From Sphingomonas sp. (GTDB lineage Bacteria; Pseudomonadota; Alphaproteobacteria; Sphingomonadales; Sphingomonadaceae), in NCBI GenBank assembly GCA_025980335.1, contig JAICXO010000012.1, positions 1 through 34,846 on the forward strand: DNA of 34,846 nt. The letters run 5' to 3'. Shown here one piece after another: positions 1-7,112 of the stretch (position 1 is its first letter; each line of letters starts with the position of its first letter). The notes below the pieces were generated by a model. That model had not been told where the DNA came from. It was given only the letters and a program-made list of their open reading frames with translations, and did not search any database. A program made the position numbers and the translations under genes.

Positions 1-539
1 ACGAGGATGCGCGCCATAGCCACCTTGTCCCGAACTGCGCGGCGGTTCTCAGGCAGGTCGGCTGTCGACAGCAAGGCTTGCAGCTGACGCGCATTTTGAC
101 GCTCCTCCATCAGCAGGTCCCGCCAATTGTCCAAGGCCGAATAGAGGCTTGCGTAGGTCAACCGATCGTTGAGCGGCACTCGCTCCGTCACGGAACTCGT
201 CTTGGCGAGATCCCAGGCGCTTGAATGCATGTTCCAGAGTTGAGGATTAAAGGCGTTGGACAATCGCGCGTCGGGTGGCGCCGTGGCAATCCAACGCTCG
301 ATCAGGTCGAGCCGATGAAGTGTGCACGGGTCCTCTGCCTGCATTTCCTCCCATCGGGCGCGGTCATCAGCCAGCTCGCCATCCAGGGCGCTGCGAAGCT
401 GGGCAAGCTGGTGCCGCGCGTGAATCGTCTCGGCGGCCTGTTCGGCACCAAGCGCGATGAGCACGCCGAGCACGATAATGCCGACCTCGCCAGCGAATTC
501 GCGCCACCCGTGCAGTGGCTTGGGAACGTGGAAATGCAT
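1..539 (-). CDS. MHFHLPKPLHGW-family single-pass membrane protein, partial (C-terminus beyond window edge)
   Basis: The gene reads leftward from an ATG at 539 and is still open at base 1, so about 179 codons are visible and the C-terminus is missing. It begins MHFHVPKPLHGWREFAGEV and continues with a hydrophobic helix (about residues 18-35, GIIVLGVLIALGAEQ), so it belongs to the same family as the five-gene array at 5751-9255. The soluble part, predicted outside the cytoplasmic membrane, has the family's first conserved Cys (EDPC, near residue 70). It also has the W and LTYASLY motifs near residues 115-135. It is separated from the array by about 5 kb of unrelated genes, so it is a dispersed member. 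Function is unknown. Family membership is certain from the shared N-terminus; topology is inferred. Confidence 0.85.
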   Translation of the reverse strand, partial: MHFHVPKPLHGWREFAGEVGIIVLGVLIALGAEQAAETIHARHQLAQLRSALDGELADDRARWEEMQAEDPCTLHRLDLIERWIATAPPDARLSNAFNPQLWNMHSSAWDLAKTSSVTERVPLNDRLTYASLYSALDNWRDLLMEERQNARQLQALLSTADLPENRRAVRDKVAMARIL

Positions 540-580
540 CTCAGCCGGACCCCGAGCGGTTACGTCACCGTAACAGAAGG

Positions 581-651
581 ACCTAATGGCAGGAATGGGT
601 CGAAAGCTGCCGCTCGCGCGGTAGCGGCAGGAATGGGTGGAAAGCGGACGC
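581..651. repeat. Nested-hairpin intergenic repeat, copy A
   Basis: The copy contains AATGGGTCGAAAG, an inner stem CTGCCGCT/AGCGGCAG, a second AATGGGTGGAAAG and the terminal GCGGAC. The left terminus is degenerate. Its right edge runs into the stop codon (TAG, minus strand) of the DUF4431-like gene. It fills the spacer upstream of the partial gene at 1-539. Confidence 0.85.
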
Positions 652-1079
652 TAGGGCAGCCGAACAGACTTGGCATTGAGGACCAGCGGCGCTCGATGAT
701 TGGCATTGTCCATCGGGTATCCGTCACCGCTGATGATCACTCGTCGGCCGACCATGCGGTGGAGCTTGCCTCGCACGCCCTTATCCAAGCTCCAGACGTG
801 AACAGTTCTGAATCTCTGGGACTGACCGAAGTCCCGGGCGTCGATGCAAACGGGCTGAGGGAGGGTGAGGATGAAGACAAGATCGTCTTTGTCGCCCTCG
901 CGGATGCTTGTGTAGTTTGGCGGACCGGGAAAGTGGCGCAGCGACAGTCGGCCTTCCGCAGCAAGCCCCACTCCGGTCCTGACGCAGCCATCCCTAGTTA
1001 CCTGCCCGCGAAGTTGCGCAACTGCTGGAACCGGGGTCGCCACAAGACATGTCGTCAGGAATAGAAGCGAAAGCCGCAT
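651..1079 (-). CDS. Secreted DUF4431-like protein
   Basis: This is a 142-residue protein with a clear Sec signal peptide (MRLSLLFLTTCLVATPVPAVAQ region, cleavage after the AVA box near residue 21), so the mature domain is periplasmic or secreted. The central segment FPGPPNYTSIREGD followed by LTLPQPVCID matches the pattern I know for DUF4431 (FPGPPNYES-x-GD, then L-x-L-x-P-x-C). Two Cys (GCVR and PVCID) could form a disulfide. I chose the ATG at 1079 because the upstream alternative is a TTG (1097) that would spoil the signal peptide. The stop codon lies at the edge of repeat copy A. Biochemical function is unknown. Confidence 0.75.
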   Translation of the reverse strand: MRLSLLFLTTCLVATPVPAVAQLRGQVTRDGCVRTGVGLAAEGRLSLRHFPGPPNYTSIREGDKDDLVFILTLPQPVCIDARDFGQSQRFRTVHVWSLDKGVRGKLHRMVGRRVIISGDGYPMDNANHRAPLVLNAKSVRLP

Positions 1080-1104
1080 CAGCGCAGCATCTCGCAAGCG
1101 AACA

Positions 1105-1170
1105 ATGTCTGCAATGGGTCGGAAGCCGCCACTCGCGCGGTAGCGGCAGGAATGGGTGGAAAGCGGACGC
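1105..1170. repeat. Nested-hairpin intergenic repeat, copy B
   Basis: This is a full copy: GTCTGC, AATGGGTCGGAAG, a G/C-rich inner hairpin, AATGGGTGGAAAG, then GCGGAC. It lies in the spacer between the DUF4431-like gene and the membrane protein gene at 1236, both of which read away from it. Confidence 0.85.
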
Positions 1171-1235
1171 TAGATTCGCCACTTGTGGGTTCATAGGGCT
1201 ATTGCCAAGTTGCGGGATTGGGGGAGCCTTCTTGA

Positions 1236-1724
1236 ATGACAATTTGGTTTGTCGGCCTAGTAACTCGCTCCAGTGCGGAGCGAGCTTCTAAATGGGGTGG
1301 CATCGCCTGTTTATTCCAAGGCGCCCGCGAGACGCTTGGTAGCCTTCTAACAGTCAACTTGGCAGGCAAGCCCGTCGACAATGCGATTGCATACCTCATT
1401 GGCACCAACCTTTTGCCGATCCTCCTACTTGTGGCGGGCATTCGCCTGTGGCGGCACGCTGGTTGGATTTGGGGAGGCGTGGCAGGCCTTATCGTAGCTT
1501 CTGAACTTGCGGCCGCTCTAATTGCCCCAGCGGCAGTGACCAATGCTTACACGCCGATTGTCGCCAAGGTTGCACCATCACCATCGATCGCAGCGGACGC
1601 TGCGTTGGTCGCGGCGTTCGTAGTCAAGATCGCGATACTGGCCCTGATAGCCAACGGGATACGAGGGGCGCTCGCACTGCGAAGGGCTGATAAATCAAAC
1701 GACGTGCAGGATTCTTTCTCCTAA
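1236..1724 (+). CDS. Small multi-pass membrane protein of unknown function
   Basis: This 162-residue protein has hydrophobic stretches around residues 45-67, 74-97 and 120-145, so probably three or four membrane helices. The rest is short loops and a charged tail ending in RRADKSNDVQDSFS. A GGGGGAG motif upstream of the ATG supports the start. I recognise no family. Its spacers carry repeat copies B (upstream) and C (downstream). Coding potential is supported by the coherent hydrophobic pattern and by the absence of a better overlapping frame. Confidence 0.6.
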   Translation: MTIWFVGLVTRSSAERASKWGGIACLFQGARETLGSLLTVNLAGKPVDNAIAYLIGTNLLPILLLVAGIRLWRHAGWIWGGVAGLIVASELAAALIAPAAVTNAYTPIVAKVAPSPSIAADAALVAAFVVKIAILALIANGIRGALALRRADKSNDVQDSFS

Positions 1725-1736
1725 TCCCCGCTAGTG

Positions 1737-1798
1737 TGAGCTTTGGGTCGAAAGCTGCCGCTCGCGGTAGCGGCAGGAATGGGTGGAAAGCTGACATT
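1737..1798. repeat. Nested-hairpin intergenic repeat, copy C
   Basis: The copy has a TTGGGTCGAAAG half, an inner stem CTGCCGCT/AGCGGTAGCGGCAG with a shortened loop, then AATGGGTGGAAAG and GCTGACATT. The right edge overlaps the stop codon (TGA, minus strand at 1798-1800) of the next gene. It sits between convergent genes. Confidence 0.8.
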
Positions 1799-2280
1799 CA
1801 ACCGGCGCTACGGCGGCGAATGATTATCCCGAGGTTGAACGCCGCGCCGAACCCGAGGTCCATCAATATGCGGACGATGACGACGTAGACGAACGCCTCC
1901 AGGGCATGGCTCACCCCTCGTCCCGCTACCGCCGTGGCAACGATTGCGACCAATAACGCCAGCGTGGCCCCAAGAAGCCCGAACCGCGCCAAGAGCCAAA
2001 AACGTATCCACGGCTGGAGGGCGAGAGGGATGAAATCATCATCTTTCGGCTGGCTCGGAAGATAGCCAACCAATCGGAGGCGCAAAATGCCAGCGACAAG
2101 CGACGCGACCAAAGCGGCCAGAATGGGCCACACGATGTATCCGACGAGAGCGCCCATTGAGGGGCCGAGGAAGGCAATCCCGAGAGCGAGAGCTACTGAC
2201 CCGAGCGCCACGCCAGCCGCTACGCGATAGATTGTTGCCTTCGGAACCGCTCGTGCGGTGGTTCTCAAAACGCCGTTCAT
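1798..2280 (-). CDS. Small membrane protein of unknown function
   Basis: The ORF encodes 160 residues from an ATG at 2280. Hydrophobic segments occur near residues 17-38 and 42-66, and again near 92-115 and 122-150. The polar segment LPSQPKDDDFIPLA lies between the two halves, suggesting four helices with a central loop. It ends in RRRSAG. No family is recognised. The 3' end coincides with repeat copy C, and the start is separated from copy D by about 25 bases. Another minus-strand membrane protein gene lies upstream (2368-2868), so the two may be co-transcribed through the repeat. Confidence 0.65.
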   Translation of the reverse strand: MNGVLRTTARAVPKATIYRVAAGVALGSVALALGIAFLGPSMGALVGYIVWPILAALVASLVAGILRLRLVGYLPSQPKDDDFIPLALQPWIRFWLLARFGLLGATLALLVAIVATAVAGRGVSHALEAFVYVVIVRILMDLGFGAAFNLGIIIRRRSAG

Positions 2281-2303
2281 GGCCGTAGCTTATCCGGATG
2301 GCG

Positions 2304-2368
2304 AATGTCCGCAATGGGTCGAAAGCTGCCATTCGCGCCAACGGCAGGAATGGGTGGAAAGCGGACAC
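2304..2368. repeat. Nested-hairpin intergenic repeat, copy D (best-conserved ends)
   Basis: The copy reads AATGTCCGC at the left and GCGGACACT at the right, with two AATGGGT-GAAA direct repeats and a partly decayed inner stem (CTGCC/GGCAG) between. Its right end supplies the TAG stop of the minus-strand gene at 2368. Confidence 0.88.
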
Positions 2369-2868
2369 TACGGCCCCGCAGGATCGCACGCCGCGGCAGT
2401 CATTTCAGTGGCTTTTTTGCAGGACGGGTTCGTCGCTGATGCCGCGCTGGCATTCAGCGGCGGAACGCTAATAAAGAACCAGATCAGCATTCCACCGAAC
2501 AATGCCGCGCTTACGGCTCGTACAGCCAATCTTGTTGTCGTCGAGGCATGCCTAAACTGCTTTTTGAACCGTTCGCCACGCGGCCCGTCTAGCCAAATCC
2601 AATGAACCAGCTGCACCGCAAGATAAAGGCCAACGGCATCCGTCTTGGTCGTCAACATTGTTCGCGGCAGGATGGCCAACAATGTTAAGAAGTCCAATAG
2701 GGAGAGTATCAGGACCCCGTTGAAGCGGTTGAACCCATTACGGTCCACACCGGACCACGAAGGGGCGTTAAATGACCAGACGAGGAGGAATGGCCAAAGA
2801 TAGATGAGGGCTAACAGGAGTCCGGGCGTAATCTCCGTCTCCCTCTTGCGGTGAACTACAGGCCCCAC
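2368..2868 (-). CDS. Membrane protein of unknown function
   Basis: The ORF encodes 166 residues. Hydrophobic stretches lie near residues 16-33, 52-68, 80-93 (VGLYLAVQLVHWIWL) and 115-133, so it is probably a four-helix membrane protein. The C-terminal tail has two Cys (NPSCKK, AACDPAGP). The track start is a GTG (2868); no convincing ribosome site is visible, and the true start could be one of the next two GTG codons. The final codons and stop come from repeat copy D, so the C-terminus may have been reshaped by repeat insertion. No family is recognised. Confidence 0.6.
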   Translation of the reverse strand: MGPVVHRKRETEITPGLLLALIYLWPFLLVWSFNAPSWSGVDRNGFNRFNGVLILSLLDFLTLLAILPRTMLTTKTDAVGLYLAVQLVHWIWLDGPRGERFKKQFRHASTTTRLAVRAVSAALFGGMLIWFFISVPPLNASAASATNPSCKKATEMTAAACDPAGP

Positions 2869-2894
2869 GGCCTCATGGTCGCATGCAGCACTAG

Positions 2895-2924
2895 TGTCTG
2901 CAATGGGTCGAAAGCTGCCGCTCA
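2895..2924. repeat. Nested-hairpin intergenic repeat, copy E (left half only)
   Basis: GTGTCTGCAATGGGTCGAAAGCTGCCGCT elements match the left arm of the family. The right arm with AATGGGTGGAAAGCGGAC is missing before the S41 peptidase stop at 2949. Confidence 0.75.
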
Positions 2925-2948
2925 GGCCGAGCTTTCGCCAATCCTGCT

Positions 2949-4301
2949 CTACTGCCCCGCGGGCGCCGGTCGCATCATTGCTCCCTGGACCTTGCCCTCG
3001 GCATCGAGCGAGATGTCGACGATGATCGCGCCATTCGCAAATGCGGCCCGGTACTCGTCGCCCCCCATCGCGCCGACGTCCTCGAATTTGATCGAACGAA
3101 ACGCGCCGAGCGGCAGCAGGAACGTCTGTCGCAAGGTGGGCAGGTGCTCGCGGTTGAAGCTCGCGAATTCAGGGGTCATCGACGCGTAATCGGGGTTTCC
3201 GCTGACGAGCCCGGCGATGAATTGCCGAGCAATTGCCTCGGACCCGGGGAGAGGAGTCGATCGGGGCGCAAATACCTGCTTGAGTGAGGCGCTGGCGATT
3301 TCGGCCGCCGGCTTTTGGCCCAACTTTCGCAGTGCGACCGTCAGCGCATCTTGCGCTGAGACAGGCACATCGGGCTGAACGCCGCGTCCTTCCCAGTTCG
3401 TCTGAGTAATCGGGCTTTCCGGCCGGCCCCACGGGATGCTTGCCTCCAAGCCGTGGCCGAGATCGACCGGTCCTGTGGGATTTGCGCCCCCACCGGTTAC
3501 TTCTCCGACGATCTTCCCCAGCTTGTGCGTCTGCACGTCGTACGCAAGTTCCTCGCCACCGGAGAAGGTGTTCTTGCTTGTCAGGACGTAAACCGGAATT
3601 TTGGCAAAGCTTACCGGCGTCGGCTGGCTCGAAAACCTCTGACGCTTGAAAGTGTTTGTCTTCGGCTCTCGCGCGACAATGTCGTTGATCTCGATCGGTC
3701 GGTTCGGCGGAACCAGAAAGCTTACGAGATAATCGACCCCGTCAGGCGATCCTCCGCCGTTCCGGCGATCGTCAATGATGAGTGCGCGGCTGCCCTTGAG
3801 CGCCAACATGGCCTTGTCGATCGTGGGTTTGAACGCCGGCAAAGGCGGAAAGCCGATCACTTCGATATAGCCGACGCCGCCAGCAAGCTTGTCGGCGCGA
3901 ACGACACCCGCTTCTGACCGCGGCAATTCGGCGGCCGAACCAGCTGCTTGAGGCGGCGGCGCGTCCACCGCGGTGATCCTCAGGTGCTTGTCGTGCGCAA
4001 CCGCGGCAACGTCGGCGGAGAGCCGCGCTGCAAAGGAACTGGGATCGGAAAGACTGTCGTAGTCACCGGCGGAAAGCGCGGCGCCGATCTTTTCCGCTGC
4101 CTTTGCGCCGACGTCCGGGAAGACGTAATTTTCCCGGAGCGCATCGCTCAGCTTTGCGACGATATCGTGCCGCATGCTGCTGTCGATGGTGTCGGCAGGA
4201 GGCGCGGCAACGTGCGGCGTTGCTCCTGCCTGCGTCTGTGCTGCGGTTGCCGATAATGGAGAAGCAGCCAGGCTCAGGACTATCAAGACTGGAACGCGCA
4301 T
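2949..4301 (-). CDS. Secreted S41-family (IRBP/tail-specific-like) serine peptidase
   Basis: This 450-residue protein has a Sec signal peptide (MRVPVLIVLSLAASPLSATAA). A helical S41 N-terminal domain spans about residues 40-110 (KLSDALRENYVFPD), followed by the S41 catalytic core (about 130-310). The core includes IIDDRRNGGG near 175-184 and TSKNTFSGGEE near 241-251, where the Ser of TFSGG is the expected nucleophile. The motif GRGVQPDVPV marks the end of the core. A C-terminal domain of about 100 residues (GSEAIARQFIAGL onward) resembles DUF3887/SnoaL-like add-on domains. There is no obvious PDZ domain, as in the IRBP-like branch. The start is supported by GGGGG six bases upstream of the ATG. 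It probably cleaves peptides in the periplasm; the substrate is unknown. Confidence 0.88.
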   Translation of the reverse strand: MRVPVLIVLSLAASPLSATAAQTQAGATPHVAAPPADTIDSSMRHDIVAKLSDALRENYVFPDVGAKAAEKIGAALSAGDYDSLSDPSSFAARLSADVAAVAHDKHLRITAVDAPPPQAAGSAAELPRSEAGVVRADKLAGGVGYIEVIGFPPLPAFKPTIDKAMLALKGSRALIIDDRRNGGGSPDGVDYLVSFLVPPNRPIEINDIVAREPKTNTFKRQRFSSQPTPVSFAKIPVYVLTSKNTFSGGEELAYDVQTHKLGKIVGEVTGGGANPTGPVDLGHGLEASIPWGRPESPITQTNWEGRGVQPDVPVSAQDALTVALRKLGQKPAAEIASASLKQVFAPRSTPLPGSEAIARQFIAGLVSGNPDYASMTPEFASFNREHLPTLRQTFLLPLGAFRSIKFEDVGAMGGDEYRAAFANGAIIVDISLDAEGKVQGAMMRPAPAGQ

Positions 4302-4353
4302 CGTCTACCCCCGCTGCTGATCAACTCAGGTGCCCATTCTGCGACGCAGGGCG

Positions 4354-4385
4354 AATGTCCGCAATGGGTCGAAGCTGTCACTGAG
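4354..4385. repeat. Nested-hairpin intergenic repeat, copy F (left half only)
   Basis: AATGTCCGCAATGGGTCGAAGCTGTC matches the left arm of the family. No right arm is present. It lies between the S41 peptidase start and the stop of the membrane protein gene at 4414. Confidence 0.75.
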
Positions 4386-4413
4386 CAAAGCGCTGTTGGT
4401 CGCCGTGACGATC

Positions 4414-5022
4414 TCATCCGTAGCCGTATTGGCGGGCGAGGGCGTTCTGGATTGACCCCTGGTCCCAATAAGGGATCATGATCAGCAGCAGCAGCACGAT
4501 AAGAAGCACGATATTCGCACGGCGCGAGCGCAAAAACATGATCGCAACCATCGAGGCTTCGATCGCCAAATTGTAGGGGACCGTCCACAGCCAAAAGAGC
4601 TCCGGCTGGTGCGCGATCCGCTGTTCGAAGACGTGAAGGTACGTGACGTGGATCAGCATCTCGCCGGCGAGCAAGAGACCGACGACGAAGCGCTTCCGCT
4701 CCGCGTAATAATCGGCGAGCCGTTCGTGGTCGGCATCGTCGTGCGGGAAGACGGTGGCGGCGGCGAGATAAAAGCAGATGGCGAGCAGGACCGGCGCCCA
4801 GAGGCCGGCGAAATCCACCGAAACGTGCTTGAGGGTAAGCCAGCTGTCGACCCAGGTGGAGCAGATGTCGACGAGGATGAAGAGCGCGAGCAGCGCCGTC
4901 TGCGGCTCGAGCTTCTTCAGCGCCTTCGCGCGGACCATGTGCGCGAACCCGCCGAGCAGCTCCGTCAGCCCCAATCCCAGGATCAGGCTGTAGAAGGCAA
5001 CGAAATAGGTAAAGCTGTCCAC
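4414..5022 (-). CDS. Multi-pass membrane protein, paralogue of the divergent neighbour at 5136
   Basis: Starting from the GTG at 5022 gives 202 residues beginning VDSFTYFVAFYSLILGLGL. The GTG is preceded by a G-rich ribosome site (GGGGGGCGACCGA). The longer reading to 5115 adds an Arg/Ser-rich stretch that looks non-coding. Hydrophobic segments near 1-25, 43-62, 70-95, 115-135, 150-165 and 170-190 suggest five or six helices. The first about 65 residues align by eye with the divergent gene at 5136 (FYSLILGLGLTELLGG against LYSLLLGLALAHLLSG; both then TALLAL). So the two are paralogues sharing one short promoter region. Function is unknown. Confidence 0.75.
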   Translation of the reverse strand: MDSFTYFVAFYSLILGLGLTELLGGFAHMVRAKALKKLEPQTALLALFILVDICSTWVDSWLTLKHVSVDFAGLWAPVLLAICFYLAAATVFPHDDADHERLADYYAERKRFVVGLLLAGEMLIHVTYLHVFEQRIAHQPELFWLWTVPYNLAIEASMVAIMFLRSRRANIVLLIVLLLLIMIPYWDQGSIQNALARQYGYG

Positions 5023-5135
5023 TCGGTCGCCCCCCAGCGGTAAGGACACGTAACAGAAGAGTCGGCGTCTGCAACGGCTGGAGGGGCGTTTGCTGCTGTC
5101 GGCGAATGGCTGCATGAACAGCCTTGGGGGGCATG

Positions 5136-5705
5136 ATGAGCGTCTTCGAATATGTGTTCTCGCTCTACTCCTTGCTGCTCGGGCTAGCTCTGGCGCATCT
5201 GCTGAGCGGGCTTGCCAAGGTCGTGGAAGCCAATGGCAAGGTCCGGCTGGGCTGGCCGACCGCGCTTCTGGCGTTACTCATGATGTCCAGTCTGACGATC
5301 TTCTGGGAGATCGCCTGGCGGGCACGCGACGCTGTGCCGGACAATTCGGCCGCACTCTTTGCATCGCTGGTCATTTGCAGCCTGCTGTACTTCGCAGCCG
5401 TCCTGGTCTTGCCCAGCGATCCAGCTCGACGCGGCGATTTGGATGACCATTTCTTCGCCGAGAAAGGGAAGGTGCTCGGGTGCCTGCTCGTCGCGAACAT
5501 CCTGGCCTACGGATCGCGGTACGCGCTGATGGGCTGGAAAAGCTTCTCTTACTTCAGCTGGGCGGATTGGGCTGAGCTTTCGCTGTTCCTGGCTGGTTGC
5601 GCCGCCGGCATCTTCGTGAATGCGCGGAGGCCGATCATCGCGATCCTGGCGGTTCTTCTGTTTCTGAACTTGCTCGACCCGGTTTCAACTTTGTTGGAGC
5701 GCTAG
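5136..5705 (+). CDS. Multi-pass membrane protein, paralogue of 4414-5022
   Basis: The protein has 189 residues, MSVFEYVFSLYSLLLGLAL onward, with about six hydrophobic segments and short charged loops. The upstream GGGGGG favours the ATG at 5136, although the ATG at 5133 is also possible; the TTG at 5124 is unlikely. It shares with its neighbour the pattern of a short N-terminus, YSL-LLGL-L--LL-G, TALLAL, a mid-helix W, and an acidic DD/DH-containing loop (DPARRGDLDDHFF against HDDADHERLADYY). The 3' end faces the MHFHLPKPLHGW array, 45 bases away and convergent. Function is unknown. Confidence 0.75.
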   Translation: MSVFEYVFSLYSLLLGLALAHLLSGLAKVVEANGKVRLGWPTALLALLMMSSLTIFWEIAWRARDAVPDNSAALFASLVICSLLYFAAVLVLPSDPARRGDLDDHFFAEKGKVLGCLLVANILAYGSRYALMGWKSFSYFSWADWAELSLFLAGCAAGIFVNARRPIIAILAVLLFLNLLDPVSTLLER

Positions 5706-5750
5706 GCTGAGGACGGCAGTTGGCAGCTGGCAAGGTGAAGGTGCCTGTTG

Positions 5751-6416
5751 CTAGCCTTGCAGTGGCCGGCACAGCCGATGCACGTCGACGCGAACCGGCA
5801 CTCCCGCCGGGTCGGCCTCGACGCCAAGCTGGTCGAGCCGGACCAGCAACGAGCGGCCGTTCGTCTCGCGACCCGCGAGATGCAGCCTCGCGCTCGCAAC
5901 CTCGCGCTCGATCCCGGCGCGGACCTCCGGCCGGTCGGCGCTTGCCAGCGTCGCGGCGAGATCGGTCCAGCTCCGCTGCTCGTCGAACAAATAGCGCTGC
6001 TCGTTGGCGATGGCGTCGTACGTCTCAGCGTATTTCAGCTGCTCGTTCAGCGAAAAGTGCCCCGCTGTCGGGCTGGTCTTCGTTATATCCCATGTGCTCG
6101 TGTGGTAATTCCACAGGAGAGGCTGATCGGCATTGGCGATCCGCGCGCCGGCGGGTGCCGTCGCGGCCCAGCGCAGGATCGCGTCGAGGCGCACGTTCAT
6201 GCAGCTGTCCTGCGCAAGATTGACCTCCAGCCGCTTCCGATCGATGCCGAGCTCGGAGCGCATCGCCTGCCGCGTCTGTGAGACGCTTTCCCGCCAGTGA
6301 ATGGACTCGACCACCTGCTCGGCGCCGAGCGCGATCAGCACGCCGAGCACGATGATCCCGACCTCGCCGGCGAACGCGCGCCAGCCGTGCAGCGGTTTGG
6401 GAAGGTGGAAGTGCAT
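5751..6416 (-). CDS. MHFHLPKPLHGW-family membrane protein, array member 5 (last)
   Basis: The protein has 221 residues. The N-terminus MHFHLPKPLHGWRAFAGEV is followed by one hydrophobic helix (about 18-36, GIIVLGVLIALGAEQVVE), then a helical, mostly polar domain predicted to be periplasmic. Family marks in order are HWR (near 40), DSC (near 71), STW (near 108), LNEQLKYAETYDAIAN (near 123-140) and a C-terminal LCRPL, four residues before the end. The start codon follows the upstream gene's TAG with no gap, so translation is probably coupled. The helix region resembles by eye the GEIxLVVIGILIALQxNNW segment of Bacteroidota DUF6090 proteins. Function is unknown. Confidence 0.85.
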   Translation of the reverse strand: MHFHLPKPLHGWRAFAGEVGIIVLGVLIALGAEQVVESIHWRESVSQTRQAMRSELGIDRKRLEVNLAQDSCMNVRLDAILRWAATAPAGARIANADQPLLWNYHTSTWDITKTSPTAGHFSLNEQLKYAETYDAIANEQRYLFDEQRSWTDLAATLASADRPEVRAGIEREVASARLHLAGRETNGRSLLVRLDQLGVEADPAGVPVRVDVHRLCRPLQG

Positions 6417-7112
6417 CTAAGCCGTTCCCGCCGGGGGGAGCAGCGGCTCGCAGAACTCGCGAGGCGGTGTCGAGATATCGCCCGCAAATCTGCCGAAGCT
6501 CGGTCGAAGCCCGAGGGTCGCCGTATCCGTCCGAAAGTCATGTTGATCCCCAACGATCAAACGATCGAGCGTCCTCGCTCGGAAGATCAGCTCGTCAAGC
6601 CGGACGAGATCCCCGGAACTGAGCTTCGTCGCGTGGTCGAAGCCGTTGAGATTAAGCCAGGTATCCCGTTCGCCTTCGATCAGCTCCCATTGGTTCGCGA
6701 TGAGGTCGTAGAGATCGGAATAGGCCAGCCTGGCCTGGATCGGGACGTGCGCGGGAAGGTCGGCGCCGCGTGAATTCCAGACAGACGTATCGGTGTTGAT
6801 CCTGCGCGGAAAACCAATCGCTCGCAGCAGCGGCATCGAGTGGCCGGAACGCTGGGCCGCGCTCCAGCGGTCGAGCTCCGCGAGCCGGCGCTCGACGCAG
6901 GGGCTTTCCCGAACCCGATATTCACCGGCTGCAAGATTGAACTCGAGCTCGACGTCGACCGCCGTGCGGAAATCGCGCACGTCGATCCGCCAGTGCAGGT
7001 CCTGAACGACCGACTCCGCGCCGAGCGCGATCAGGACGCCGAGCACGATGATTCCCACTTCGCCGGCGAACTCGCGCCAGCCGTGCAGCGGCTGGGGGAG
7101 GTGGAAGTGCAT
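6417..7112 (-). CDS. MHFHLPKPLHGW-family membrane protein, array member 4
   Basis: The protein has 231 residues and starts MHFHLPQPLHGWREFAGEV, with a helix at about 18-34. The predicted outer domain carries HWR, SPC (near 72), SVW, VPIQARLAYSDLYDLIAN and a C-terminal EFCEPLLPP. The ATG directly abuts the preceding gene's TAA, and a strong GGGGGAG ribosome site lies in the last codons of that upstream gene. The outer domain differs from its neighbours far more than the first 40 residues do. It is the middle of a likely single transcript starting upstream of 9255. Function is unknown. Confidence 0.85.
   Translation of the reverse strand: MHFHLPQPLHGWREFAGEVGIIVLGVLIALGAESVVQDLHWRIDVRDFRTAVDVELEFNLAAGEYRVRESPCVERRLAELDRWSAAQRSGHSMPLLRAIGFPRRINTDTSVWNSRGADLPAHVPIQARLAYSDLYDLIANQWELIEGERDTWLNLNGFDHATKLSSGDLVRLDELIFRARTLDRLIVGDQHDFRTDTATLGLRPSFGRFAGDISTPPREFCEPLLPPAGTA

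Noticed and set aside
225-1064. Plus-strand open frame of 279 codons
   Set aside because: It is antisense to the DUF4431-like gene and to the partial MHFHLPKPLHGW gene, both with clear domain or family evidence, and it reads through repeat copy A.
581-2368. Possible CRISPR array from repeated AATGGGT-GAAA units
   Set aside because: The units are one per spacer with genes between, contain internal dyads, and lack regular short spacers and cas genes.
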